A stretch of DNA of 64,000 nucleotides. Origin: Pseudomonadota bacterium (lineage in GTDB: Bacteria; Desulfobacterota; Desulfobacteria; Desulfobacterales; Desulfolunaceae). The notes beneath the pieces were generated by a model that searched no databases, was not told the DNA's origin, and saw only the letters and a list, made by a program, of their open reading frames with translations. Location of the stretch: the NCBI GenBank assembly GCA_018818835.1, contig JAHIRD010000012.1:1-64000 (forward strand). The letters are read 5' to 3'. Each line of letters begins with the position of its first letter. The stretch's first letter is position 1. Below, piece after piece: positions 8,345 to 17,364 of this stretch. Both the position numbers and the translations under genes were made by a program.

Positions 8345-8431
8345 TCGTTTATCCACAACAATTACAAAGGGACGGATTTGAGGTCCGGGATAAGGAACCA
8401 ACCGGATATGAAAAACCGTACATAATCTGCT

Positions 8432-9502
8432 ATGTTTCAGAAGTTACAGGGTGTAGAAGATCGATTCATTAAGCTGGAACGCCTCTTGAGCGATCCGGCG
8501 GTCATGGGTGACAGGGCACTGTATCAGAAATACATCAAAGAGCACGGTGAGCTGAATAAAATTGTTGAAGCCTATCGTCGATATCGAAAGGTGAACAAGG
8601 ACATTGAAAGCAGCATGGAGCTTTTGTCGGACAATGATCCTGAAATGAAGGCCATGGCCAGGGATGAACTCGAATCCCTCCAGGAAAAAAAAGACGAGGT
8701 GGAGTTGGAGCTGAAAAAGCTTCTGATTCCCAAGGATCCCCTGGATGATAAAAACGTTATCGTTGAAATCAGGGCCGGTACCGGTGGAGAGGAAGCCGGG
8801 CTTTTTGTGGGCGATTTATTTCGGATGTACAGCCGATATTCCGAATCCAGAAACTGGGATATTGAGGTGATGGACAGCCATGAGACCGGTGTGGGTGGTT
8901 TCAAGGAAATCATTGTGATGGTCCATGGAAAGGGCGCTTACAGTGCATTTAAATACGAAAGTGGGGCCCATAGGGTCCAGCGCGTTCCTGCCACGGAAAC
9001 CCAGGGTAGAATTCACACATCTGCGGTTACCGTTGCGGTATTGCCCGAGGCAGAAGATGTGGAACTTCATATTGACCCCAGTGAAGTGAAAGTTGATGTC
9101 TACAGGGCCCAGGGGCCGGGTGGTCAGAGCGTTAACACCACGGACTCTGCTGTTCGATTGACCCATCTTCCCACAGGGACGGTGGCCACCTGTCAGGATC
9201 AGAAATCCCAGCACAAAAACAAAGAAAAAGCCATGAAGGTTTTGCGTTCCCGTGTCCTTGACGCCATGGTTCAGGAGCAGAATGCCAAACGATCAGCCGA
9301 ACGCAAGGGACAAATTGGCTCCGGGGATAGGAGTGAGCGCATCCGTACGTACAATTTCCCCCAGGGACGGATGACGGATCATCGAATCGGACTTACCCTT
9401 TATCGGCTTGACAGCATTATGCAGGGTGATATTGAAGAGGTGCTCGACAGTTTGAGGACCCATAATCAGGCCATGGTCATGAAGAATGACGATGCCTTCT
9501 GA
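8432..9502 (+). CDS. prfA: Peptide chain release factor 1
   Basis: Recognises UAA and UAG stop codons and triggers release of the finished protein. The recognition motif of the RF1 class is P-A-T (in [10 protein letters not shown]), not S-P-F as in RF2. The catalytic G-G-Q is at 230-232, close to its place in E. coli RF1. The length (356) is normal. The N-terminal third is a charged coiled-coil domain. The reading frame overlaps prmC by 17 bp, so the factor and the enzyme that methylates its GGQ glutamine are made from one mRNA. Confidence 0.97.
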   Translation: MFQKLQGVEDRFIKLERLLSDPAVMGDRALYQKYIKEHGELNKIVEAYRRYRKVNKDIESSMELLSDNDPEMKAMARDELESLQEKKDEVELELKKLLIPKDPLDDKNVIVEIRAGTGGEEAGLFVGDLFRMYSRYSESRNWDIEVMDSHETGVGGFKEIIVMVHGKGAYSAFKYESGAHRVQRVPATETQGRIHTSAVTVAVLPEAEDVELHIDPSEVKVDVYRAQGPGGQSVNTTDSAVRLTHLPTGTVATCQDQKSQHKNKEKAMKVLRSRVLDAMVQEQNAKRSAERKGQIGSGDRSERIRTYNFPQGRMTDHRIGLTLYRLDSIMQGDIEEVLDSLRTHNQAMVMKNDDAF

Positions 9503-10388
9503 TTCTCCGGATACCCTCTGGACGATTTCAAAACTGATCACCTGGACTCGGGATTACTTCGTGACCCATGGTATTGACAGCCCGAGAATGACTGCAGAAA
9601 TTCTTCTGTCCCACTGCCTTGATATCAGCCGAATTGATTTGTACCTCCAGTATGACAAGCCCATGACAGCCCAGGAACTTTCCAGGTTCAAATCACTGAT
9701 CAAACGGCGCACGGAACGCGAACCCGTCGCCTACATCACTGGCTCCAAGGGTTTCTGGACCCTGGATCTTGATGTTTCACCCAGGGTCCTTATTCCCAGG
9801 CCCGATACCGAATGCCTGGTCGAGAAAGCCCTTTGTGTGATCCCTGAAAAAAAAGACGACGCTCCCATGACGATTCTTGACCTGGGGACCGGATCCGGGG
9901 CCATTATTCTTGCCCTTGCCTCAGAAAGGCCCGGGCATTGCTATGTGGCCGTTGATATTTCCTTGGGCGCCGTGTCCCTTGCTGCCATGAATAAAAAGAA
10001 AAACAGAATGGATGCCAATGTTTTTTTTGTGAATGGCAGCTGGTTCGAACCGTTTAAGAAAAAACCAGGCTTTGATGTCATTGTGTCCAATCCACCCTAT
10101 ATCCCAAACGCGGACATTGAAGAACTCGAACCGGAAGTCCGGCAGTATGAGCCCCGACTTGCTCTGGACGGTGATGTGGATGGTCTTTCATGTCTACGCC
10201 TAATCGTGGATTCGGCTTCGAATTATCTCAAAGACGGGGGATACCTCTTCATGGAAATGGGTTTTGACCAGAAAGAAGCAGTCAGAGGCTTGTTTGAGGG
10301 CCATGCCTGTTATGGTCAGGTCGAATTTTTCAAAGATTATGCCGGGCTCGATCGGGTGGTGAAGGTTAGGAAAATCCAATGTATCTAA
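9486..10388 (+). CDS. prmC: Peptide chain release factor N5-glutamine methyltransferase
   Basis: Methylates the glutamine of the GGQ motif in release factors 1 and 2 using S-adenosylmethionine. An N-terminal helical substrate domain ([10 protein letters not shown] near 77-86) is followed by a class I methyltransferase fold: [11 protein letters not shown] is the SAM loop, and the catalytic N-P-P-Y is at 202-205. At 300 residues it is slightly longer than the E. coli enzyme. ATG at 9486 lies inside the end of prfA, so translational coupling is likely. Confidence 0.95.
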   Translation: MTMPSDSPDTLWTISKLITWTRDYFVTHGIDSPRMTAEILLSHCLDISRIDLYLQYDKPMTAQELSRFKSLIKRRTEREPVAYITGSKGFWTLDLDVSPRVLIPRPDTECLVEKALCVIPEKKDDAPMTILDLGTGSGAIILALASERPGHCYVAVDISLGAVSLAAMNKKKNRMDANVFFVNGSWFEPFKKKPGFDVIVSNPPYIPNADIEELEPEVRQYEPRLALDGDVDGLSCLRLIVDSASNYLKDGGYLFMEMGFDQKEAVRGLFEGHACYGQVEFFKDYAGLDRVVKVRKIQCI

Positions 10389-10401
10389 CCGAAATAATCT
10401 A

Positions 10402-10430
10402 TTGATCATCGTCACATTATCTGATAATTA
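10402..10430 (+). promoter_or_regulatory. Possible sigma-70-type promoter for the rpsB operon
   Basis: TTGATC, a 17-nt spacer and TAATTA lie in the 167-bp gap before rpsB. Ribosomal-protein operons usually have their own promoter and a structured leader for feedback by S2, but I do not recognise a leader fold here. Weak call. Confidence 0.3.
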
Positions 10431-10555
10431 AATTTGGATTTGGAAAAATCATAACATCACACGTCTCCGGACTTGCAACCAGGTGCTTTTTTAGGAAAGT
10501 CGGTGGCAAGGAGGATGGGGGCAGTGGAAAAACCATTTAAACTTAGGAGAAAAAG

Positions 10556-11440
10556 ATGGCTCACGTAACCATGAGAGAACTGTTGGAAGCCGGTGTTCAT
10601 TTCGGTCATCAGACCAAACGATGGAACCCCAAAATGAAACCCTATATTTTCGGTGCACGCAACGGAATATATATCGTTGATCTTCAGCAGACCGTTCGTA
10701 TGTTCAAGGACGCCTATGACTTTATTGCGGATACCACGGCAAACGGGAAGTCCGTATTGTTTGTGGGCACAAAGAAACAGGCCCGTGAAATTATTTATGA
10801 AGAAGCCAACAGAGCGGAAATGTACTATGTACAGAACCGTTGGTTGGGTGGAATGTTGACCAACTTCCAGACCATCAAGCAGAGCATTTCACGTTTGAAC
10901 CACCTGAATGACATTGAAAATGATGGAACCATCAACAACTATCCGAAGAAAGAACGTCTTCAGCTGGGTAAAGAGCGGGAAAAACTGACTGCGGTCATCG
11001 GTGGAATCAGCACCATGAACGGTCTTCCCGGAGCTATTTTTGTCATTGATCCCAAAAAAGAGTCCATTGCCGTTCGAGAAGGCAAACGTCTTGGAATACC
11101 CATTGTCGCCGTGGTTGACACCAACTGTGATCCGGATGATGTAGACTACATCATTCCAGGGAATGATGATGCCATTCGTTCCGTGAGACTTTTGACATCA
11201 CGCATCGCCGATGCCTGTATCGAGGGTATGAAACGGTACGATGAAAAGAAAGTTGCCGAGTCGGACAAAGAAGACGATGAAAATCAGGAGGAGCCCAAAG
11301 TCAAAACAGCCAAGGTTCAGGCCTCAGCTGTAGACGCAGAGGGCCCTGTGGTTGAAGTAATACGAAAGAAAACCGTGGTCAGTGAACTCGAAGACGCGGA
11401 TGCGGATGTAGATGCGGAATCCGATCAAACAGGAGAATAG
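10556..11440 (+). CDS. rpsB: 30S ribosomal protein S2
   Basis: Essential protein of the small subunit. The start [20 protein letters not shown] and the block [11 protein letters not shown] are characteristic. [18 protein letters not shown] and V-D-T-N-C-D-P follow in the usual order. The first 230 residues cover the family. After that comes a roughly 60-residue acidic tail ([10 protein letters not shown], then [10 protein letters not shown]), an extension seen in some lineages and of unknown role. TTAGGAGAAAAAG precedes the ATG. It is cotranscribed with tsf, 2 bp downstream. Confidence 0.97.
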   Translation: MAHVTMRELLEAGVHFGHQTKRWNPKMKPYIFGARNGIYIVDLQQTVRMFKDAYDFIADTTANGKSVLFVGTKKQAREIIYEEANRAEMYYVQNRWLGGMLTNFQTIKQSISRLNHLNDIENDGTINNYPKKERLQLGKEREKLTAVIGGISTMNGLPGAIFVIDPKKESIAVREGKRLGIPIVAVVDTNCDPDDVDYIIPGNDDAIRSVRLLTSRIADACIEGMKRYDEKKVAESDKEDDENQEEPKVKTAKVQASAVDAEGPVVEVIRKKTVVSELEDADADVDAESDQTGE

Positions 11441-11442
11441 AT

Positions 11443-12042
11443 ATGACAGAAATCAGTGCAGCATTGGTTAAAGAACTTCGTGATAAAACCGGTTCAGGCA
11501 TTATGGATTGCAAGCAGGCTCTGAAGGAAAATAACGGAGATGTTGAAAAATCCCTTGATTTTTTGAGAAAAAAAGGACTTGCCACTGCCCAGAAACGTTC
11601 CGGAAGGGATGCCAAGGAAGGCGTGGTTCAATCCTATATCCATATGGGCGGTAAAATCGGAGTTCTGGTTGAAGTGAACTGCGAAACCGATTTTGTGGCA
11701 AAGAATGAAGACTTTCAGGAATTCGCTAAAAACGTGGCCATGCATATTGCAGCGGCTGCCCCCATGGGCCTTGATCCGGCGGAAATCCCGGCCGAGGTGG
11801 TTGCACGTGAACGTGATATCTACCGTGAACGGGCTCTGGAACAAGGTAAACCTGCAAACATCGTCGATAAAATCGTTGATGGCCAGATCGAAAAATTCTA
11901 CAAGGATTCCTGTCTTATGAGCCAGGCTTATATCAGGGACCCCAAACTTACCATCAACGACCTTTTGAACGAAGTGATCGCCAAGATCGGTGAGAATATC
12001 AAGGTTCGTCGTTTTGCACGTTTTCAGCTGGGTGGAGAATAA
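11443..12042 (+). CDS. tsf: Elongation factor Ts (short form)
   Basis: Nucleotide-exchange factor that reloads EF-Tu with GTP. The N-terminal UBA-like helix and the signature [16 protein letters not shown] are intact, and the core has [13 protein letters not shown]. At 199 residues it is the short version, lacking much of the second core subdomain found in the 283-residue E. coli protein; short forms are common outside enterics. It lies between rpsB and pyrH, in the order conserved across many bacteria. Confidence 0.96.
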   Translation: MTEISAALVKELRDKTGSGIMDCKQALKENNGDVEKSLDFLRKKGLATAQKRSGRDAKEGVVQSYIHMGGKIGVLVEVNCETDFVAKNEDFQEFAKNVAMHIAAAAPMGLDPAEIPAEVVARERDIYRERALEQGKPANIVDKIVDGQIEKFYKDSCLMSQAYIRDPKLTINDLLNEVIAKIGENIKVRRFARFQLGGE

Positions 12043-12047
12043 TCGAT

Positions 12048-12770
12048 TTGTCAGGACCCAAATATAAACGAATTTTATTGAAGTTAAGTGGTGAAGCTCT
12101 GATGGGTGACCAGAGCTTTGGAATCAGTCCCGACATGCTCAAATATGTGGCCGATGAAGTCTTGTCGGTTTACGAACAGGGTGTGGAGGTGGCCATTGTG
12201 GTGGGCGGAGGAAATATCTTTCGTGGAATCAAGGCAAGTTCTTATGGAATGGACAGGGCTCCTGCAGATCATATGGGCATGCTTGCCACGGTGATCAACA
12301 GCCTGGCACTTTCCAACGCCTTGGAAAAAAGCGGTATGCCCACCCGTGTTCAGACAGCCATTGCCATGCATGAATTTGCCGAACCGTTTATTTTGAGGCG
12401 GGCCGTCCGCCATCTTGAGAAAAAACGGTGTGTGATATTTGCAGCCGGAACAGGAAGCCCTTACTTCACCACGGACACGGCTGCTGTATTGCGAGCCCAT
12501 GAAATCCATGCCGAGATTCTCTTAAAGGCAACCAAAGTGGATGGTGTGTATGATTCGGATCCTGTCACCAACAAAGATGCGACATTCATCCGGAATATTA
12601 CATACATGGAAGTGCTGGAAAAACAGCTCCATGTCATGGACATGACCGCCATTTCCCTGGCCATGGATAACAACCTGCCCCTTTCGATATTTAATATATT
12701 CGGCGCGGGAAACATCAAGAAGGTTGTTTTTGGCGAGGCGAACATCGGCACTCGAATTGAAAATCAGTAA
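12048..12770 (+). CDS. pyrH: Uridylate kinase (UMP kinase)
   Basis: Hexameric bacterial UMP kinase, making UDP for RNA, DNA and cell-envelope precursors. [12 protein letters not shown] is the N-terminal phosphate loop of the amino-acid-kinase fold; [11 protein letters not shown] follows, and [15 protein letters not shown] is the nucleotide site. The 240 residues match the usual length. The start is TTG at 12048, with GGTGGAG in the end of tsf as ribosome-binding site; no ATG would include the first beta strand. A terminator follows, so rpsB-tsf-pyrH is probably a unit. Confidence 0.96.
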   Translation: MSGPKYKRILLKLSGEALMGDQSFGISPDMLKYVADEVLSVYEQGVEVAIVVGGGNIFRGIKASSYGMDRAPADHMGMLATVINSLALSNALEKSGMPTRVQTAIAMHEFAEPFILRRAVRHLEKKRCVIFAAGTGSPYFTTDTAAVLRAHEIHAEILLKATKVDGVYDSDPVTNKDATFIRNITYMEVLEKQLHVMDMTAISLAMDNNLPLSIFNIFGAGNIKKVVFGEANIGTRIENQ

Positions 12771-12784
12771 CGTATTTAAATAAG

Positions 12785-12832
12785 AAGTTCCGGGAAACCT
12801 TTTTTTTACTGTCTCCCGGAACTTGTTTTTTT
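12785..12832 (+). terminator. Rho-independent terminator after pyrH
   Basis: AAGTTCCGGGA pairs perfectly with TCCCGGAACTT (12785-12795 with 12814-12824), followed by a seven-base T-run. The loop contains a second T-run. It closes the rpsB-tsf-pyrH transcript ahead of frr. Confidence 0.85.
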
Positions 12833-12874
12833 CATAGAATCTCTAACCTGTTACGGTTGAAAGGTGGTGCCAAC

Positions 12875-13432
12875 ATGATTGCATCTATTCATCAGGAAAC
12901 CAAAGAGAGAATGGGAAAGACGATTGATGCCCTTAAAAAGGACATGCAGCGTGTGAGAACCGGTCGAGCTTCCGCCAACATGCTTGACAGTGTCAAGGTG
13001 GACTATTACGGCACCCTCACGCCCCTTAATCAGATGGCATCGATTTCCGTACCCGAAAGCCGCCTCATCACGATTCAGCCTTGGGATGTAAGCGCTTTAA
13101 AAGAAATTGAAAAGGGCATACTCAAGGCCAATGTCGGCCTGACGCCCTCAAGTGACGGTAAAATAATCCGGATTTCCGTCCCCCCCCTCACCGAGGAGAG
13201 GCGCAAGGAAATCGTCAAGATTGTGAACAAGACCTGCGAGGAATACAAGGTCGCCGTCCGGAATATCCGGAGGGATTCCAATGAAATGCTCAAAAATCTT
13301 AAAAAAGACAATGAGATTTCCGAAGATCAGCAATTCAAAGCCCAGGATAAGGTTCAAAGCATCACCGATGACCATATCAAGATCATCGATGAACTCTTGA
13401 AAGATAAAGAAAAAGAAATTCTAGAAATTTGA
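12875..13432 (+). CDS. frr: Ribosome recycling factor
   Basis: Splits post-termination ribosomes together with EF-G. The sequence shows R-T-G-R-A-S-A-N-M-L-D, then the L-N-Q-M-A-S-I-S-V-P-E hinge region and P-L-T-E-E-R-R-K-E-I-V-K. Its C-terminal long helix ends in K-D-K-E-K-E-I-L-E-I. With the ATG at 12875 (MIASIHQETKER) the protein has 185 residues, the normal length. AAGGTGG lies seven bases upstream; the frame-open TTG at 12857 would add six unlikely residues. It overlaps or abuts uppS. Confidence 0.96.
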   Translation: MIASIHQETKERMGKTIDALKKDMQRVRTGRASANMLDSVKVDYYGTLTPLNQMASISVPESRLITIQPWDVSALKEIEKGILKANVGLTPSSDGKIIRISVPPLTEERRKEIVKIVNKTCEEYKVAVRNIRRDSNEMLKNLKKDNEISEDQQFKAQDKVQSITDDHIKIIDELLKDKEKEILEI

Positions 13433-13434
13433 TT

Positions 13435-14172
13435 ATGCCCTCTGATGATCGTACGACCATTGATCCTGAAAAAATCCCCGTCCATGTGGCCATCATCATG
13501 GATGGTAATGGGCGCTGGGCCAAAAAAAAGCTTCTGAACCGTGTCAAGGGCCATGAAAAAGGCTCTGATACGGTCAGAACCATTGTCCGGGTTTCGAGGG
13601 AACTGGGAGTCAGGTATCTGACCCTCTATGCCTTTTCTACGGAGAACTGGGGGCGGCCCAAGGCCGAAGTCATGGCTCTCATGTCTCTTCTTAAAAAATT
13701 CATTCATTCTGAGAAAAAAGAAATGATGGATCATCATATCCGTCTCAATGCCCTGGGCCAGATTCACAGGCTGCCAGGTGATGTGAAAGAGACGCTTAAA
13801 AAAGCCATGGATGAGACCCGGGACAATGACGGCATGTGTTTGAATCTGGCCTTGAGCTACGGGAGCAGGGATGAGATCACAGAAATGGTCAGGGCCATTG
13901 CAGATAAAGTAAAACATGGGGAAATTCCCTTAACTGCCATCACGGAGGATATGATCGCAAGTCATCTGTTTACTGCAGGAATGCCTGATCCGGACCTTAT
14001 GATTCGGACCAGCGGTGAGATGCGTATCAGCAATTTTTTGATGTGGCAGTTGTCCTATGCGGAAATCTATTTTACACCGACGCTCTGGCCTGATTTCAGC
14101 GAAAAGGAATACCTGAAAATCATAGCTGACTATCAGGGGCGGGACCGCAGGTTCGGTAAGGTGGCTGAATAA
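13435..14172 (+). CDS. uppS: Isoprenyl transferase (undecaprenyl diphosphate synthase)
   Basis: cis-Prenyltransferase that extends farnesyl diphosphate to the C55 carrier lipid used for peptidoglycan and O-antigen. The catalytic motif H-V-A-I-I-M-D-G-N-G-R-W-A is near the N-terminus, with G-H-E-K-G-S-D-T-V-R after it and Y-A-F-S-T-E-N-W-G-R-P in the middle. The diphosphate-binding R-T-S-G-E-M-R-I-S-N-F and W-P-D-F lie near the C-terminus. Its ATG is 2 bp after the frr stop, suggesting translational coupling. Confidence 0.96.
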   Translation: MPSDDRTTIDPEKIPVHVAIIMDGNGRWAKKKLLNRVKGHEKGSDTVRTIVRVSRELGVRYLTLYAFSTENWGRPKAEVMALMSLLKKFIHSEKKEMMDHHIRLNALGQIHRLPGDVKETLKKAMDETRDNDGMCLNLALSYGSRDEITEMVRAIADKVKHGEIPLTAITEDMIASHLFTAGMPDPDLMIRTSGEMRISNFLMWQLSYAEIYFTPTLWPDFSEKEYLKIIADYQGRDRRFGKVAE

Positions 14173-14193
14173 CTAACCGGGACAAGGTATCAC

Positions 14194-15012
14194 ATGCATC
14201 TAAAACGAATTTTATCAGGTATTGTCGCGATTCCCTGTTTATATCTGATTATCGCCAAAGGGGGGCTCTTCTGGTTTGCCGTTCTGATTTCCGTGGCGGC
14301 CCTTATTGCCCTTTCCGAATACTATTTCATTGTTTTGAACAAACAGAATGAATCTGTCTTCGGCCCTGTGTCCCTAATCGGTTATCTGGTTTGTGAGGCC
14401 ATTATTTTTTCGGCATACAGGTATCCTGATCGATTTGAATATATTCTGGGTCTTCTGGTTTTGAATTATATTCTGGCCGGTATGATCACGCTTATCCGTT
14501 ACACGGCAGGTTCAAATGTCCTTGATGTGATGAGCAAACAGGTGCAGGGCTCTATCTATGTTCCGCTTTTTATTTCATCCCTTGTATTTATTCGAAGTGA
14601 TAGTGACAATGGCGTGGCCTGGATATTTTATGTCCTGGTCCTTGTGGCCTTTTGTGACACAGGTGCCTTTTATGCCGGAACATTTTTCGGAAAACATAAA
14701 TTGTGTCCCAAGGTCAGTCCCGGAAAAACCGTTGAGGGTTTTATGGGGGGATTGGCCCTGGCCCTTGCGGGTGGGCTTGGGATCAAGTATTATTTTTTCC
14801 CGGAATTGCCCCTGATTATGACCGTTGTTTTCCTCTTAACAGTCAGTGTGATCGGGCCCGTGGGTGATCTTTTTGAATCGGCCCTGAAGCGCAACGGAGG
14901 GGTCAAGGATTCCGGGTCCATCATTCCGGGCCATGGCGGTATTCTGGACAGAATCGACGCTCTTCTTTTCGTGGCGCCTGTTGCCTATGTTTTCAAAGCT
15001 TTTTTGATGTAA
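14194..15012 (+). CDS. cdsA: Phosphatidate cytidylyltransferase (CDP-diacylglycerol synthase)
   Basis: Integral membrane enzyme converting phosphatidic acid and CTP to CDP-diacylglycerol, precursor of all phospholipids. Several hydrophobic segments run through the 272 residues. The family signature near the C-terminus reads G-D-L-F-E-S-A-L-K-R-N-G-G-V-K-D-S-G and is followed by I-P-G-H-G-G-I-L-D-R-I-D, with the metal-binding acidic residues present. It lies between uppS and dxr in the order conserved in many Gram-negatives. Confidence 0.96.
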   Translation: MHLKRILSGIVAIPCLYLIIAKGGLFWFAVLISVAALIALSEYYFIVLNKQNESVFGPVSLIGYLVCEAIIFSAYRYPDRFEYILGLLVLNYILAGMITLIRYTAGSNVLDVMSKQVQGSIYVPLFISSLVFIRSDSDNGVAWIFYVLVLVAFCDTGAFYAGTFFGKHKLCPKVSPGKTVEGFMGGLALALAGGLGIKYYFFPELPLIMTVVFLLTVSVIGPVGDLFESALKRNGGVKDSGSIIPGHGGILDRIDALLFVAPVAYVFKAFLM

Positions 15013-15025
15013 TGGGGCGCGCCTT

Positions 15026-16195
15026 ATGATGAAAAACATTTCCGTTCTGGGCTCCACCGGTTCCATTGGTAAAAATGTGCTGGATATTGTCTCACGTTTT
15101 CCCGAGTCCTTTTCTGTCAAGGCCCTTGCCGCAGCCACCCGGATAGATGAACTGGCCCGTCAGATTGAAACCTTCCGTCCTGAAATGGCAGTTGTTCTTA
15201 CCAAAGACCACGCCAACGCACTGAAAAATCGACTTTCTCCTGGTCATTCCGTTACAATTTTATATGGGGATGAAGGCTACAAACAGGCCGCAATCCATCC
15301 CGATGTCCACATGGTGGTCTCCGCCATTGTGGGAGCTGCCGGTCTTGTCCCTACGGTTGCCGCAATCAATGCTGGCAAGGATATTGCCCTGGCCAACAAG
15401 GAGACCCTTGTTACGGCCGGCGATTACGTGATGGCCCTTGCACGGGAAAAGAACATCAGAATTCTACCTGTTGATAGTGAACACAGTGCGGTTTTTCAGT
15501 GCATTGAAGGCCAGAGCAGAAAAGCCCTTGCAAAAATTATTCTGACCGCATCCGGGGGACCTTTCAGGAAAATGCCCCAGGATAAATTTAAGACCATCCG
15601 GCCTGAGGATGCCCTGGCTCATCCCACATGGAATATGGGGAAAAAAATCAGTATTGATTCAGCCACACTCATGAACAAGGGACTGGAAGTCATCGAAGCC
15701 AAACACCTGTTTGATCTTTCCCCGGAGCAGATTGATGTGGTGGTTCACTCCCAGAGTATTGTTCATTCCATGGCGGTTTTCCATGACGGTTCTGTCCTGG
15801 CCCAGATGGGTATTCCCGATATGAGGGCAGCCATTGCCTATGCCATGTCCTGGCCTGAACGTTTGCCCCTTGCCATGCCTGTGCCGGATTTTGCGGAACT
15901 TGGATCCCTGGTGTTTGAAAAGCCGGACAGGGTAAAATTCCCCTGTCTTTCCCTGGCCTATACGGCATGCAGAGAGGGTCACACCCTGCCAGCGGTTATG
16001 AATGCCGCCAACGAAGTTGCGGTCCAAGCCTTTCTTGAAAAAAAAATCTCTTTTGTGGCCATTGCCGAGGTGATTGAACGAACAATGGACAAACATCTGC
16101 TTGAAAAAAAACCGGATTTATTGGATATTATTCGGACTGACTCATGGGCAAGGAATCAGGCTGAAACCATTATCAAGGATCTGCCCCGAATGTGA
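15026..16195 (+). CDS. dxr: 1-deoxy-D-xylulose-5-phosphate reductoisomerase
   Basis: NADPH-dependent second enzyme of the MEP isoprenoid pathway, which supplies the precursors for the neighbouring uppS. The nucleotide loop is L-G-S-T-G-S-I-G-K-N at the N-terminus. A-L-A-N-K-E-T-L-V follows, with the substrate/metal loop P-V-D-S-E-H-S-A and the flexible loop T-A-S-G-G-P-F-R. H-P-T-W-N-M-G-K-K-I-S-I-D-S-A is also intact. The 389 residues are typical. Two consecutive ATGs (15026, 15029) are possible starts. Confidence 0.97.
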   Translation: MMKNISVLGSTGSIGKNVLDIVSRFPESFSVKALAAATRIDELARQIETFRPEMAVVLTKDHANALKNRLSPGHSVTILYGDEGYKQAAIHPDVHMVVSAIVGAAGLVPTVAAINAGKDIALANKETLVTAGDYVMALAREKNIRILPVDSEHSAVFQCIEGQSRKALAKIILTASGGPFRKMPQDKFKTIRPEDALAHPTWNMGKKISIDSATLMNKGLEVIEAKHLFDLSPEQIDVVVHSQSIVHSMAVFHDGSVLAQMGIPDMRAAIAYAMSWPERLPLAMPVPDFAELGSLVFEKPDRVKFPCLSLAYTACREGHTLPAVMNAANEVAVQAFLEKKISFVAIAEVIERTMDKHLLEKKPDLLDIIRTDSWARNQAETIIKDLPRM

Positions 16196-16246
16196 TGGGG
16201 TTCCTTTACATGTCGTAAAACCAGAATATCAGGATAAAAACTCATT

Positions 16247-17314
16247 ATGACAACCAATATTATTTCTCTGATCATCGTCTTGGGAGTCCTTGTTTTCTTC
16301 CACGAATTTGGGCATTTTCTTATTGCACGGCTTTTTGGCGTGGGTGTGGAAAAGTTTTCTCTGGGGTTTGGGCCCCGGATCATCGGAAAAAAAATCGGAA
16401 TGACCGATTATAGGATTTCAGCCATTCCCCTGGGGGGATATGTCAAGATGGTGGGGGAGGAACCCGATGCTGAAATCGAACCAGAGATGATTCCCTATTC
16501 CTTTACACATAAATCTGTTTATAAAAGGATGCTGATCGTTGCAGCCGGTCCTGTTTTCAATGTGGTGTTAGCCATTATGGTTTTCTGGGGGCTTTATGCC
16601 ATCTATGGATCCTATGACAGGGCCAGCATCATCGGAGGTGTCCAGGAGAATTCTCCAGCCTTCCATGCCGGACTTCAGGTCCAGGACAAAATCATGGCCA
16701 TTGACGGGCAGGCCATCGAAACCTGGGATGACATGGCCGCATTGATCAAAGAGGGCCATGGTAAGGAAACCGAACTCAGGATTAAGCGAGGGGACGATAT
16801 CCTTGATTTTAAACTCAAGCCCGAGCTTTCTCCAAGTAAAAACATCTTCGGGGAAGACATTGAACGCTATCTGATTGGCGTGGAAGCCTCAAACGATGTG
16901 ATCAGCCGTGACATGTCCGTGTTTGAAGCCTTTGGCGAAAGTCTCAACCAAACCTGGGCCATTTCGGAGATTACGGTCCTTTCCGTGGTCAAAATGATCC
17001 AGGGGCACATATCCAAAAAAGAACTGGGCGGACCCATCATGATTGCCAAAATGGCGGGTGACCAGGCCCGGGCCGGTGTGATCAACCTGATTTCGTTTAT
17101 TGCCATCATCAGTATCAACCTGGCCATTTTGAACATTCTGCCGATCCCGGTTCTGGATGGAGGTCATCTGGTGTTTTTTGCCATCGAAGCCGTCAAGGGA
17201 AGCCCGGTCAGTGACAGTACCCGTGAAACCGCACAGCAGGTCGGCATGCTGATCCTGCTTTTGTTGATGATTTTTGTTTTTTATAATGACCTGACGCGTA
17301 CAATCCCGACATGA
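16247..17314 (+). CDS. rseP: Site-2 zinc metalloprotease RseP
   Basis: Intramembrane protease of the inner membrane that cuts anti-sigma factors and leftover signal peptides. The zinc site H-E-F-G-H (19-23) lies in the first transmembrane segment and the third ligand region is L-D-G-G-H (303-307) in a later one. A single PDZ domain (about 120-195, with N-S-P-A-F-H-A-G-L-Q and I-M-A-I-D-G) sits between them; E. coli RseP has two. Length 355. It is located downstream of dxr as in many proteobacteria. Confidence 0.95.
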   Translation: MTTNIISLIIVLGVLVFFHEFGHFLIARLFGVGVEKFSLGFGPRIIGKKIGMTDYRISAIPLGGYVKMVGEEPDAEIEPEMIPYSFTHKSVYKRMLIVAAGPVFNVVLAIMVFWGLYAIYGSYDRASIIGGVQENSPAFHAGLQVQDKIMAIDGQAIETWDDMAALIKEGHGKETELRIKRGDDILDFKLKPELSPSKNIFGEDIERYLIGVEASNDVISRDMSVFEAFGESLNQTWAISEITVLSVVKMIQGHISKKELGGPIMIAKMAGDQARAGVINLISFIAIISINLAILNILPIPVLDGGHLVFFAIEAVKGSPVSDSTRETAQQVGMLILLLLMIFVFYNDLTRTIPT

Positions 17315-17364
17315 TCGCGATTGGACCTTAATTGTCATTAAACTTTGATGAGCCATGGAATATT

